Source: an uncultured Prochlorococcus sp. (lineage in GTDB: Bacteria; Cyanobacteriota; Cyanobacteriia; PCC-6307; Cyanobiaceae). From it: 46,615 nt of DNA. The first letter of the stretch is position 1; each line of letters starts with the position of its first letter. Shown one piece after another: positions 1-8,175 of the stretch. The notes under the pieces are model-generated. The model saw only the letters and a program-made list of their open reading frames with translations, had not been told where the DNA came from and did not search any database. The position numbers and the translations under genes are program-made. The stretch lies in the NCBI GenBank assembly GCA_902572065.1, contig CACGEL010000002.1, positions 1-46,615 of the forward strand, in the 5' to 3' direction.

Positions 1-1385
1 TAATATTTCTTTATTATAAAAATAAAAGATTATTTAAGAAAGCAGCTTACAAAATTCTTTTTAAGAATAGAAAAAATAGATTATCTTTTAAAAATAAATA
101 TGGTGCTGCACTAAATAGTCTTGAGAGTATAGAGGAAATTAATAAGAAAATTAAAAATAAAGTAGATGCAGAGTTATTGATTTATAAAAAAAATAAATTA
201 TCTGAACAACTAAAAAACGGAGACTATAAAGTTACTTTATTTGGTGCAGGATCATCTGGAAAAACATCAATTGCCAGAGCATTATTAAAAAGTTTAATTG
301 GCAATACATCTCCAACAATTGGTACAACCAAAAAAATAACTAGTTATAAAATCAGAATACCAATCTTAAAGAGAAACATAAATATCATAGATACTCCAGG
401 TCTCTTTGAATCCTCAAGAGAAGGAGAGGAAAGAGAGAAATCTACAATTATTGAAGCTTCAAAATCAGATATTATACTTTTTGTAATTGATCAGGACATT
501 AATAAATATGAGCTCTTTTTAGTTGAAAAATTATTAGAGTTAAAAAAGAAAATAATTATTGTATTAAATAAATGTGACTTAAGAACAGAAAAACAAAATA
601 ACATTATTAGAGAAAATATTATTTCAATTACATCTTCAAAACAACTTCAAATTTCAGTTATTAAAACTTCTGCCTCTCCAAAGTATTTGCCAAATAATTT
701 AAAAGATTCAATAAAAATTATTCCAGATGTAAGTAATTTATTTAGAATAATAATAGAAACACTTGATGAGAATGGAGAAGAATTATTAGCTGATAATATT
801 CTGTATAGATGTAACAAACTAGGCTTAATTAGTAAAAAAGTAATTTCTGATCAGAGAAAATCAAGTGCTCTAAAAGTAATAAATAAATATACTTGGATTA
901 CCGGAGGAGTAATATTGGTAAATCCTTTGCCTGTAGTAGATTTTATAACAACAACATCTGTAAACGTTCAAATGATCCTTGAGATTTCAAAAATATACAA
1001 TTGCAGATTGACTAAAAAAGAAGCTGTAGAACTATCAAAATCACTGATAAATACTCTAGCCAAATTAGGTATATTAAAAGGTGGTCTAGCAGTTATTACT
1101 TCAACATTATCATCAAATTTTACCACTATCTATATTTCAAAATCAATACAGTCGATAACCTCATCTTGGCTAATAAGAATTGTAGGTTTATCAATAATAG
1201 AATTTTTCAAAAATGGTAAAAATTGGGGAGATGATGGAATACAAGAAGTAATAGATGATATTTACAAATTAAATAAACGCGGGGAAATCTTAAATAAATT
1301 TATTAAAGAAGCAATTTATAAAATTAAATCAAATCAGAATAATCTATCTCATAGAGAGTTACCGCCATATTCACAGAAAGATTAG
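1..1385 (+). CDS. GTPase with C-terminal DUF697-like membrane domain, 5' partial
   Basis: A P-loop GTPase whose reading frame is open to the left edge of the window, so the true start lies outside; a TTG at 177 is only an internal codon. Visible G motifs are the P-loop GAGSSGKTS (from about nt 244), a switch-I threonine in the TIGTTKK stretch, DTPG (near nt 391) and NKCD (near nt 568). This is the Era/TrmE-like arrangement. The C-terminal half, after about nt 880, is hydrophobic and begins ITGGVILVNPLPVVDF, which resembles DUF697 (YcjF-like) domains that associate with membranes. The N-terminal part seen here is lysine-rich and positively charged. The 3' end runs 62 bases into an oppositely oriented small ORF. 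The specific substrate or role is unknown; GTP binding is well supported and membrane association is inferred. Confidence 0.85.
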   Translation, partial: IFLYYKNKRLFKKAAYKILFKNRKNRLSFKNKYGAALNSLESIEEINKKIKNKVDAELLIYKKNKLSEQLKNGDYKVTLFGAGSSGKTSIARALLKSLIGNTSPTIGTTKKITSYKIRIPILKRNINIIDTPGLFESSREGEEREKSTIIEASKSDIILFVIDQDINKYELFLVEKLLELKKKIIIVLNKCDLRTEKQNNIIRENIISITSSKQLQISVIKTSASPKYLPNNLKDSIKIIPDVSNLFRIIIETLDENGEELLADNILYRCNKLGLISKKVISDQRKSSALKVINKYTWITGGVILVNPLPVVDFITTTSVNVQMILEISKIYNCRLTKKEAVELSKSLINTLAKLGILKGGLAVITSTLSSNFTTIYISKSIQSITSSWLIRIVGLSIIEFFKNGKNWGDDGIQEVIDDIYKLNKRGEILNKFIKEAIYKIKSNQNNLSHRELPPYSQKD

Positions 1386-1509
1386 TTATTTGTTCATTTA
1401 AGATAGATCTAAAATCAAATACTGTTATTAATAGTAAATACAGAATACATATTGTTATTGAAATAAAGCCTGTAATTATAGCTATTAATTTTGATTTACT
1501 AATATTCAT
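1324..1509 (-). CDS. Small single-span membrane protein, hypothetical
   Basis: A 61-residue ORF starting at ATG 1509, five bases after the stop of the PLP decarboxylase on the same strand, so the two could be one transcript. Residues 7-30 form a convincing hydrophobic span followed by a polar tail. The 3' third overlaps the end of the convergent GTPase gene by 62 bases, which lowers confidence. I do not recognise a named family; similar short lysine-start membrane proteins occur at this locus in marine picocyanobacteria as far as I recall, but this is memory and not a search. It may be real or a chance ORF. Confidence 0.5.
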   Translation of the reverse strand: MNISKSKLIAIITGFISITICILYLLLITVFDFRSILNEQITNLSVNMAVTLYEIDYSDLI

Positions 1510-1514
1510 CAGAA

Positions 1515-2897
1515 TTAATCAAGTAATTTTAATAGTTCATTAATATGAGTTTTACTTGTATTGTAATTTCCTAAAACTGCTCTTAAAAAAAATCTATTTT
1601 TAAATACTGGTCTAGAGAGCATAAAATGATTATTCATAAGACTTCTTCTTTTCTTTAAAGTCCAAGCATCTGATTCATTTTTATTCATACCTTTTGGTAA
1701 GAATGAAATAATGTGTAAAGGACCAGAGCATAATTCATATTTTTCAGTATTTAAATTATTTTCAAAAAACTTTCTTTTCTCAATAGCCGAATTTAAGACA
1801 TCTTCAATGCCTTGCATACCAAGGAATCTTAAACCTAACCAAAGTTTAATAATTTCTGCAGGCCTAGATCCTTGTATTCCTAATTCGCCTCTATTTAAAG
1901 CATTACCTTCTGAAGAAATATAAGGTAATCCTGTAGCAAATGTGTTTTTAAGAACATCAATATCTGAGACTAATAATATAGATGAGGTTTTTGTAATGCC
2001 AAGTATTTTTTGAGGATTAATAGTTATTGAATTAGAAAAATTAACATTACTAATTCCATTAATTGGGATTTTAGTAATCGCAAAAATACCTCCAATAGAA
2101 CCATCAATATGTAGCCATATATTTCTTTGTTTACAAATTCTGCTTATTTTCTCAATTGGATCTATAGCTCCTCGTATTGTAGTCCCAAGTGTAGCAACTA
2201 TAGAAAAAATTTTTTTACCTTCCACATAACATTTTTCAATAGCCTTATTGAGATCAATAATATCCATACAACCATTATTATCAGTTTTCACCTTGATTAA
2301 ATTATTTTTACCGAGGCCCATAATTTGAGAACATTTTAGAAAAGAAGAATGAGCATCTTCACTAATTAAAAAGACTGCGTTTTTATCTGTTTGAAGTCCA
2401 GCGTAATTCCTTGCAGCAACAAGTGCATTTAAATTACTTAATGTGCCTCCACTTGCAGCAATTCCTCCAGCAGAATCAGTAAAACCAAGTTTAGTTGAAA
2501 ACCATTTACAAATTTCCTCCTCAAGAAGAGAAATACTTGGAGATAGTTCATTTGCAAGAAGATTGTTATTTAAACCAGCGGCAATTAAATCGCCTAAAAT
2601 AGATATTATTAAAGGCGGAGGATCAAGATGCGCAAGTGATCCTGGATGTACTGGATTAAAAGAACTATAAATGAGACTTTCAATCTCAGAAAATAAAACA
2701 TCAGTTGGATTACCTAATTCATCAGGAACAGAACATTTGAAATTAATATCGATTGGTAAAGGACCAATTTCATTGGCATCTGAAAACCATTTGCATATAA
2801 TTTCAGAAGTTTTATTTAGAAGAGAAAGTAGATTTTCGTTACTTCCTGTATATGTTGGAAATGGTTTTTCTTTTTTATTAATTGGATCTACAGTCAT
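1515..2897 (-). CDS. PLP-dependent group II decarboxylase-like protein
   Basis: A 460-residue fold-type I PLP enzyme of the glutamate/aromatic amino acid/diaminobutyrate decarboxylase family. Landmarks are the PLP-stacking histidine region EDAHSSFLK (about residue 180), the PLP-nitrogen aspartate in WLHIDGSIGG (about residue 265) and the Schiff-base lysine K297 in ITINPQKILG. Family members normally show a DPHKW-type sequence around this lysine and HVDAAYGG around the aspartate, so the active-site surroundings are divergent although the key residues remain. Length is typical. It starts at ATG 2897 and diverges from tadA across a 64-base gap. The substrate cannot be read from the sequence: diaminobutyrate, glutamate, tyrosine or another amino acid are all possible. 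Confidence 0.85.
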   Translation of the reverse strand: MTVDPINKKEKPFPTYTGSNENLLSLLNKTSEIICKWFSDANEIGPLPIDINFKCSVPDELGNPTDVLFSEIESLIYSSFNPVHPGSLAHLDPPPLIISILGDLIAAGLNNNLLANELSPSISLLEEEICKWFSTKLGFTDSAGGIAASGGTLSNLNALVAARNYAGLQTDKNAVFLISEDAHSSFLKCSQIMGLGKNNLIKVKTDNNGCMDIIDLNKAIEKCYVEGKKIFSIVATLGTTIRGAIDPIEKISRICKQRNIWLHIDGSIGGIFAITKIPINGISNVNFSNSITINPQKILGITKTSSILLVSDIDVLKNTFATGLPYISSEGNALNRGELGIQGSRPAEIIKLWLGLRFLGMQGIEDVLNSAIEKRKFFENNLNTEKYELCSGPLHIISFLPKGMNKNESDAWTLKKRRSLMNNHFMLSRPVFKNRFFLRAVLGNYNTSKTHINELLKLLD

Positions 2898-2961
2898 TCT
2901 TTAAAAAATTATTTATAAGGTAATTTATGATATTAATAAGTTAGAATCGCTATGAACAATA

Positions 2962-3459
2962 ATGAATCATGATATAGAAATTCAATATAAAGAAATTACT
3001 AGCTTAAATCATATTAAATGGATGAAATCCATTTTACGAAGATCAGATGAAGTTGGGAAGGTAGAATTACCAATAACAGCATTCATAATAGATGAGAAAG
3101 GTAGATGTATTGGTAGAGGGAGCAATAAAAGGGAAACTAATAATGATCCATTAGGACATGCAGAATTAATAGCACTTAGGCAAGCTGCATGGATTAAAAA
3201 TGATTGGCGATTTAATGAATGCAGTCTCATTGTTAATTTAGAGCCCTGTACAATGTGTGCTGCTGCACTAATTCAAGCAAGAATGGGCAATGTAATATTC
3301 GGGGCTGAAGATGTTAAAAGAGGTGGATTCGGAGGTTCAATTAATTTGTCTAAACATGAGAGCGCTCATCATAAAATGAATGTAATAGGAGGAATATTAG
3401 ATAAAGATTGTAAAAATAAAATTAAAATATGGTTTAAAAACTTGAGGAATCAAAAATAG
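2962..3459 (+). CDS. tadA: tRNA-specific adenosine deaminase
   Basis: A 165-residue cytidine-deaminase-fold enzyme that converts adenosine 34 to inosine in tRNA-Arg(ACG), letting one tRNA read three arginine codons. The zinc site is intact: H66-A-E68 supplies a ligand and the catalytic glutamate, and PC-x-x-C supplies C96 and C99. The GAEDVKRGGFGG segment is typical of TadA and not of free-base cytosine deaminases. It starts at ATG 2962; an ATG at 2952 is out of frame and stops at once. The 3' end overlaps the convergent aminotransferase by 26 bases. It is essential in most bacteria, consistent with retention in a small genome. Confidence 0.93.
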   Translation: MNHDIEIQYKEITSLNHIKWMKSILRRSDEVGKVELPITAFIIDEKGRCIGRGSNKRETNNDPLGHAELIALRQAAWIKNDWRFNECSLIVNLEPCTMCAAALIQARMGNVIFGAEDVKRGGFGGSINLSKHESAHHKMNVIGGILDKDCKNKIKIWFKNLRNQK

Positions 3460-4618
3460 AAAATTTTTTTAATTCCGTATCAAATAGATTTAATAATCTG
3501 TCAACATTCTCTTCACTAGAATTAAATCCCATTAATCCTATACGCCAAACCTTACTAGATAATGCACCTAATCCATTTCCAATTTCAATACCAAAATTTT
3601 TTAACAAATGATTTCTAAATGCATCTCCATTAACGGCAGGGGGGATTTTTACTGTTGTAAGAGTAGGTAATCTAAATTTACTATCAACATGTAGCTCCAT
3701 TCCAAGACTTTCTAATCCTTTCCATAATTTAATTGCATTAGAATTATGCCTTTTCCAAATATTTTCTAAACCTTCATCCGCTATTAATCTTAAACCCTCT
3801 CTTATTGCAAAATTCATATTAACTGGAGCCGTATGATGGTAAACCCTATCAGAACCCCAATATTTATTCAACAAAGATAAATCTAAGTACCAATTTGGAA
3901 CTTTAGAAGTTCTTGAACTAAGTTTATCTTCAGCTCTAATATTCATTGTAAAGGGACTTAATCCTGGGGGACAGCTTAAACCTTTTTGGCTACAACTATA
4001 TGCAATATCTATTTTCCAATCATCAGTAAAAAGTTCTAGGGCCCCTAATGATGTAACAGCATCAACTAAAAACAAACAATTATTGGCTCTACATAAGTCA
4101 CCAATGCCTTCTAGAGGCTGAAGTACGCCAGTAGATGTTTCAGCGTGAACAATAGCAAATATTGATGGCTTATTAGTTTCAATTGCATATTTTATTTCTT
4201 CAAAAGTAAAAGCCTCACCCCAATCCTTATCGATTGTTATGACATCTGCTTTATATCTTGATGCCATATCGACCAGACGATTGCCAAAATATCCCTTTTT
4301 TGCAATTAATATTTTTTCACCTGGTTCTATAAAATTTGCAATAGAGGCCTCCATTGCGGCACTACCTGTCCCACTCATAGGTAGAGTTATTCGATTATTA
4401 CATTGCCACGTATACCTTAGTAATTTTTGCACATCAGACATTAAATCTATATACGCTTCATCTAAATGCCCTATTGGATTAAGGGATAAAGCCTTTAACA
4501 CTTCAGGATGGGCATTTGAAGGACCAGGCCCTAATAAAAGTCTTGTAGGAACATAAGTTTTAGTGAGATTAGGTAAATTCTCTTCGTTTAAAGTAGAAAT
4601 GAGTTTTGCTTCTGTCAA
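3434..4618 (-). CDS. Class V aminotransferase (serine/alanine-glyoxylate type)
   Basis: A 394-residue class V PLP aminotransferase of the alanine-glyoxylate/serine-glyoxylate/serine-pyruvate group, often annotated in cyanobacteria as a soluble hydrogenase small subunit by an old misnomer. The PLP lysine is K212 in CSQKGLSCPPG. Other marks are the N-terminal LLLGPGPSNAHPEVL, MSGTGSAAMEA (cofactor phosphate region) and VDAVTSLGA (PLP aspartate). In photorespiration it would transfer an amino group to glyoxylate to make glycine; the exact donor cannot be seen. The start is a TTG at 4618, since no ATG lies nearby in frame. It is divergent from glnA across 214 bases, the widest gap in the window. 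Confidence 0.88.
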   Translation of the reverse strand: MTEAKLISTLNEENLPNLTKTYVPTRLLLGPGPSNAHPEVLKALSLNPIGHLDEAYIDLMSDVQKLLRYTWQCNNRITLPMSGTGSAAMEASIANFIEPGEKILIAKKGYFGNRLVDMASRYKADVITIDKDWGEAFTFEEIKYAIETNKPSIFAIVHAETSTGVLQPLEGIGDLCRANNCLFLVDAVTSLGALELFTDDWKIDIAYSCSQKGLSCPPGLSPFTMNIRAEDKLSSRTSKVPNWYLDLSLLNKYWGSDRVYHHTAPVNMNFAIREGLRLIADEGLENIWKRHNSNAIKLWKGLESLGMELHVDSKFRLPTLTTVKIPPAVNGDAFRNHLLKNFGIEIGNGLGALSSKVWRIGLMGFNSSEENVDRLLNLFDTELKKFSIFDSSSF

Positions 4619-4768
4619 AACCTTTAAATGGATTACTTTTAACCTAAACTAATTTCTCCACTAAAGCGAAGAATGTTTAAAGAAATTAATTCAATTTAAT
4701 TATTTAAGTTAACAATTATTAAACATATAACTTGAAACACTGAAAGAACTAACTAAGTGTTCAAAAAA

Positions 4769-4782
4769 GTAACTATTGCTAC
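4769..4782 (+). promoter_or_regulatory. NtcA-binding site of glnA
   Basis: The sequence GTAACTATTGCTAC fits the NtcA consensus GTA-N8-TAC exactly. It lies 22 bases upstream of a -10-like TAATTT at 4805-4810, the spacing of canonical class II NtcA promoters. It therefore predicts activation of glnA under nitrogen limitation with a start near 4817. Direct sequence evidence for the box; the transcription start is inferred. Confidence 0.85.
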
Positions 4783-4804
4783 ATAATTAGGAGCACCAAC
4801 TAAT

Positions 4805-4810
4805 TAATTT
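4805..4810 (+). promoter_or_regulatory. -10 element of the glnA promoter
   Basis: TAATTT sits 22 bases downstream of the NtcA box, as expected for an NtcA-activated promoter that lacks a -35 element. It implies a leader of only about 16 bases, containing a GAAGG ribosome-binding site at 4815-4819 upstream of the ATG at 4833. Confidence 0.6.
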
Positions 4811-4832
4811 TATTGAAGGTATTTATAAAACA

Positions 4833-6254
4833 ATGGCTAAGTCTCCCCAAGATGTTCTAAGTCAAATTAAAGATGAAGGGATTGAACTCATCGATCTAAA
4901 ATTCACAGACATTCATGGTAAATGGCAACATCTTACTTTGACATCTGACATGATAGAGGAGGAATCATTTACTGAAGGTCTAGCATTTGATGGATCCTCT
5001 ATAAGAGGTTGGAAAGCTATTAATGCATCTGACATGTCTATGGTTCCCGATTCAACTACAGCTTGGATTGATCCGTTTTATAAACATAAAACATTAAGCA
5101 TGATTTGCTCTATTCAAGAACCTAGAAGTGGAGAAGCATATGATAGATGTCCAAGATCATTAGCTCAAAAGGCACTAAAATATTTAGACTCTACTGGCAT
5201 AGCAGATACTGCATTTTTTGGACCAGAACCAGAATTCTTTTTATTTGATGATGTTAGATATGACTCTAAAGAAGGGGGTTGCTTTTATAGCGTAGATACA
5301 ATTGAAGCTCCATGGAATACTGGAAGAGTAGAAGAAGGAGGCAATTTAGGATATAAAATCCAATATAAAGAAGGGTATTTCCCAGTTGCGCCTAATGACA
5401 CTGCCCAAGACATTAGGTCTGAAATGCTATTACTAATGGGTGAATTAGGTATTCCAACTGAGAAGCATCACCATGAAGTCGCAGGAGCTGGACAGCATGA
5501 ACTAGGAATGAAATTTGATTCATTAATAAATGCTGCTGATAATGTTATGACTTATAAATATGTTGTAAGGAACGTAGCTAAAAAATATGGTAAAACTGCT
5601 ACTTTTATGCCAAAACCTGTATTTAACGATAATGGAACAGGTATGCATGTTCACCAAAGCTTGTGGAAAAGTGGTCAACCATTATTTTTTGGTGAAGGTT
5701 CATATGCCAACCTTTCTCAAACAGCAAGGTGGTATATCGGAGGTATATTGAAACATGCTCCTTCATTCCTTGCATTTACTAATCCAACTACTAATAGCTA
5801 TAAAAGATTAGTTCCAGGTTTTGAAGCTCCTGTAAATTTAGTTTATTCAGAGGGTAATAGATCAGCAGCTGTAAGAATTCCTTTGACAGGACCTAGTCCA
5901 AAAGCTAAAAGATTAGAATTTAGATCAGGAGACGCACTTGCTAACCCTTATTTAGCTTTTTCTGTAATGATGTTAGCTGGTATTGATGGAATTAAGAATC
6001 AAATTGATCCAGGTGATGGAGTAGATGTTGACTTATTTGAATTACCCGCAGAAGAGCTTTCAAAGATAGACACAGTACCTTCATCTCTAAACGATTCACT
6101 TAATGCACTAAAAGAAGATAAGGATTATTTATTAGCTGGAGGGGTATTTACTGAAGACTTCATAGATAATTTTATTGATATTAAATACGAAGAAGTTCAG
6201 CAATTAAGGCAGAGACCACATCCACATGAATTCTTTATGTACTATGACGCATAA
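4833..6254 (+). CDS. glnA: Glutamine synthetase, type I
   Basis: A 473-residue GSI that joins ammonium to glutamate with ATP, the main entry of nitrogen into metabolism. Active-site motifs are FGPEPEFF (about residue 129), [11 protein letters not shown] (about 212), GMHVHQS (about 270) and NRSAAVRIP (about 343). At the loop that carries the adenylylated tyrosine in enterobacterial enzymes (NLYDLP), this protein has DLFELP with phenylalanine F402, so adenylylation control is impossible at this position. That agrees with cyanobacteria using transcription and inhibitor proteins instead. The gene is preceded by an NtcA box and followed by a hairpin terminator, so it is likely monocistronic. Confidence 0.98.
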   Translation: MAKSPQDVLSQIKDEGIELIDLKFTDIHGKWQHLTLTSDMIEEESFTEGLAFDGSSIRGWKAINASDMSMVPDSTTAWIDPFYKHKTLSMICSIQEPRSGEAYDRCPRSLAQKALKYLDSTGIADTAFFGPEPEFFLFDDVRYDSKEGGCFYSVDTIEAPWNTGRVEEGGNLGYKIQYKEGYFPVAPNDTAQDIRSEMLLLMGELGIPTEKHHHEVAGAGQHELGMKFDSLINAADNVMTYKYVVRNVAKKYGKTATFMPKPVFNDNGTGMHVHQSLWKSGQPLFFGEGSYANLSQTARWYIGGILKHAPSFLAFTNPTTNSYKRLVPGFEAPVNLVYSEGNRSAAVRIPLTGPSPKAKRLEFRSGDALANPYLAFSVMMLAGIDGIKNQIDPGDGVDVDLFELPAEELSKIDTVPSSLNDSLNALKEDKDYLLAGGVFTEDFIDNFIDIKYEEVQQLRQRPHPHEFFMYYDA

Positions 6255-6281
6255 ATAAACATAAAAATTTAAGTTGCTCTA

Positions 6282-6332
6282 AAAATCATTTTGAGAATTA
6301 TCACAAATAATTCTCAGATTGATTTTTTTTTT
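6282..6332 (+). terminator. Rho-independent terminator after glnA
   Basis: A nine-base-pair stem TGAGAATTA (6292-6300) / TAATTCTCA (6308-6316) with a seven-base loop, flanked by AAAATCA (6282-6288) and TGATTTT (6320-6326), which can extend the stem, and followed by a run of nine or more T residues from 6322. Good hairpin and T-tract for such an AT-rich genome. Confidence 0.8.
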
Positions 6333-6360
6333 GTTGAAATATATGTAAGTAATAATAAAA

Positions 6361-7416
6361 ATGGCTAGAGATCAAATTTCTAAAATCGCTTACAAAACTC
6401 TTCAGCAAGGAAAAAGTATTGCAGGATTAGTTCATAAGGAATTAAGTACAAAAATAATGAATTTTATACTCCCGGATAATGAAGTGGGTTCTTTCAATAT
6501 AGATAAAAAACTTTTAATAGATATTCAAAATTCAATGGATCTATTAAGAGAAGAAGATTGGAATGATGCAGAAAATAACATATATCCTAAAAAATTATTA
6601 TTTGACGAACCTTGGCTAAGATATTTAACCCAATATCCAAAAATTTGGCTAGACATGCCAAACACATGGGATAGAAGAAGAAAACAAAATTATCAAGATC
6701 TTCCTAAAAATATTGATAAGGAGAACTATCCAAAATATTATTTGAGAAATTTCCATCATCAAACAGATGGTTATCTATCTGACTTTTCGGCAAGTATTTA
6801 TGATTTACAGGTAGAAATTCTTTTTAATGGTAGTGCCGACTCAATGAGAAGAAGAATAATAAAGCCTCTCAAAGAAGGTTTGAATAATTTCAATAGCAGA
6901 AATAAGAGTTCTTTAAAAATACTTGACGTTGCTACTGGATCTGGAAGAACACTTAAACAATTAAGAGGAGCATTTCCTAAAGAAAAAATTATTGGACTTG
7001 ATTTGTCAGGATCATACTTAAAAGAGGCAAGTAGATTTATTTCAAATTTAGATGGTGATTTAATTGAATTAGTTAAAGGTAATGCTGAAGAATTACCTTT
7101 TGAAGATTGTAGTCTTCAAGGAATTTCATGCGTATATTTATTTCATGAATTGCCAAGAACTGTAAGAGAAAATGTATTAAAAGAATTTTTTAGGGTACTA
7201 GAACCTGGGGGGATATTAGTTCTTGCTGATTCAATACAAGAAAAGGATTCACCTGATTTCATCCAGATAATGGAAAATTTTCATAAATCATTTCATGAGC
7301 CTTTTTATTCAGATTACATTAAAGAAAACATAAATTCAAAAATTGAAGAGATAGGTTTTAACACAATAAAGTCAAAATCTTTTTTCATGACTAAAGTGTG
7401 GTCTGCGATAAAATAA
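6361..7416 (+). CDS. SAM-dependent methyltransferase (class I, UbiE-like)
   Basis: A 351-residue protein with an N-terminal region of about 170 residues of unknown function and a class I Rossmann methyltransferase domain. SAM-binding motif I is ILDVATGSGRTLKQL (about residue 190), motif II acidic end is GLDLSGSYL, and later come GNAEELPFEDCS and VLEPGGILVLADS, all typical of UbiE/COQ5-like enzymes. The substrate is unknown. It starts at ATG 6361, after the glnA terminator, so it must have its own promoter. The long N-terminal part (WLRYLTQYPKIWLDMPNTW) is a pattern I associate with a cyanobacterial family, but I cannot name it. Confidence 0.85.
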   Translation: MARDQISKIAYKTLQQGKSIAGLVHKELSTKIMNFILPDNEVGSFNIDKKLLIDIQNSMDLLREEDWNDAENNIYPKKLLFDEPWLRYLTQYPKIWLDMPNTWDRRRKQNYQDLPKNIDKENYPKYYLRNFHHQTDGYLSDFSASIYDLQVEILFNGSADSMRRRIIKPLKEGLNNFNSRNKSSLKILDVATGSGRTLKQLRGAFPKEKIIGLDLSGSYLKEASRFISNLDGDLIELVKGNAEELPFEDCSLQGISCVYLFHELPRTVRENVLKEFFRVLEPGGILVLADSIQEKDSPDFIQIMENFHKSFHEPFYSDYIKENINSKIEEIGFNTIKSKSFFMTKVWSAIK

Positions 7417-7439
7417 AAAATAACAATATATTATTACTA

Positions 7440-7694
7440 ATGAATAAATCTGATGAGGATATTATTGAGGTTCTACAAACATTAAATAATAAACTAAAAA
7501 TTGATCATATTGATTGGCACAAACTAAAGGGTAAAAAAATACATAGATCTGCAGAGCTTATCTCAGCGGCATTATGTCAGTTGTTAATATCAAAAAATGA
7601 AAAAGACGCCATAAATTATTTAGAAGAAAGTATTAAATGGCTAAAAGGAATTAATGTTGATAAGCCATGTCCGAGTAAAAATTCATCTTTTTAA
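7440..7694 (+). CDS. Small conserved hypothetical protein
   Basis: An 84-residue protein when started at ATG 7440. An upstream in-frame GTG at 7398 would overlap the methyltransferase gene by 19 bases and adds an unlikely asparagine/leucine leader, so the ATG is preferred. It is mainly helical and charged, with LHRSAELISAAL-like amphipathic segments and no signal peptide or membrane span. The arrangement suggests cotranscription with the methyltransferase. The 3' end overlaps the convergent kinase-like gene by 12 bases. I do not recognise a function. Confidence 0.65.
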   Translation: MNKSDEDIIEVLQTLNNKLKIDHIDWHKLKGKKIHRSAELISAALCQLLISKNEKDAINYLEESIKWLKGINVDKPCPSKNSSF

Positions 7695-8126
7695 AGCTAA
7701 TTGAAGTCTATTACCTTTATTACTCCATCTAATATCATCAAAGCACTCGTTAATTATAAAAAGGCCACGACCATTAATAGAATTAATTTTATTAGGTAAT
7801 TTGTAATTTCTTTTTTTTATCTCTAGACCATTCCCTTGATCTTGAATCTGCCAAACACACCATTTAGGTGTAATTATTCTTCGAACTCTTATTAATTTAT
7901 GAGGATCTAGTTTATTACCATGAGTAACTGCATTTATAAGAGCTTCATGTAAACCAAGTTTTATGCGGTATTTATACTGAGATGACTTTATAGGTTCTAA
8001 CAACAAATCTACAAATTCACTTAATTGTAGTGATGAGCATAATTCATAGTTAGCCCAATAAGTTGACTGTCTATTAAGTAATTTTATAATAAAATTTAAA
8101 AGAATTTTGCCCTGAAAAAAGGACAT
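7683..8126 (-). CDS. RsbW-like anti-sigma factor / serine kinase (HATPase_c)
   Basis: A 147-residue GHKL ATPase-fold protein of the anti-sigma serine kinase type (RsbW/SpoIIAB). The N box is EALINAVTHGNK (about residue 64), the G1 box is QDQGNGLE (about residue 97), and the G2 box is GRGLFII (about residue 121). No histidine-kinase dimerisation domain is present. Such proteins bind a sigma factor or an effector and phosphorylate a STAS-domain antagonist. A STAS gene exists in this window at 32125-32490 and is a possible partner. It ends convergently with a small ORF and begins at ATG 8126. The target cannot be read from sequence. Confidence 0.85.
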   Translation of the reverse strand: MSFFQGKILLNFIIKLLNRQSTYWANYELCSSLQLSEFVDLLLEPIKSSQYKYRIKLGLHEALINAVTHGNKLDPHKLIRVRRIITPKWCVWQIQDQGNGLEIKKRNYKLPNKINSINGRGLFIINECFDDIRWSNKGNRLQLALKR

Positions 8127-8175
8127 AAATATATATCAATAGTATTAATATTTTAACTCACAAAAGAGCTTATTA

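Noticed and set aside
1711..2904. Plus-strand ORFs inside the PLP decarboxylase gene
   Set aside because: They are on the complement of a well-supported gene, show no family motifs and have poor composition.
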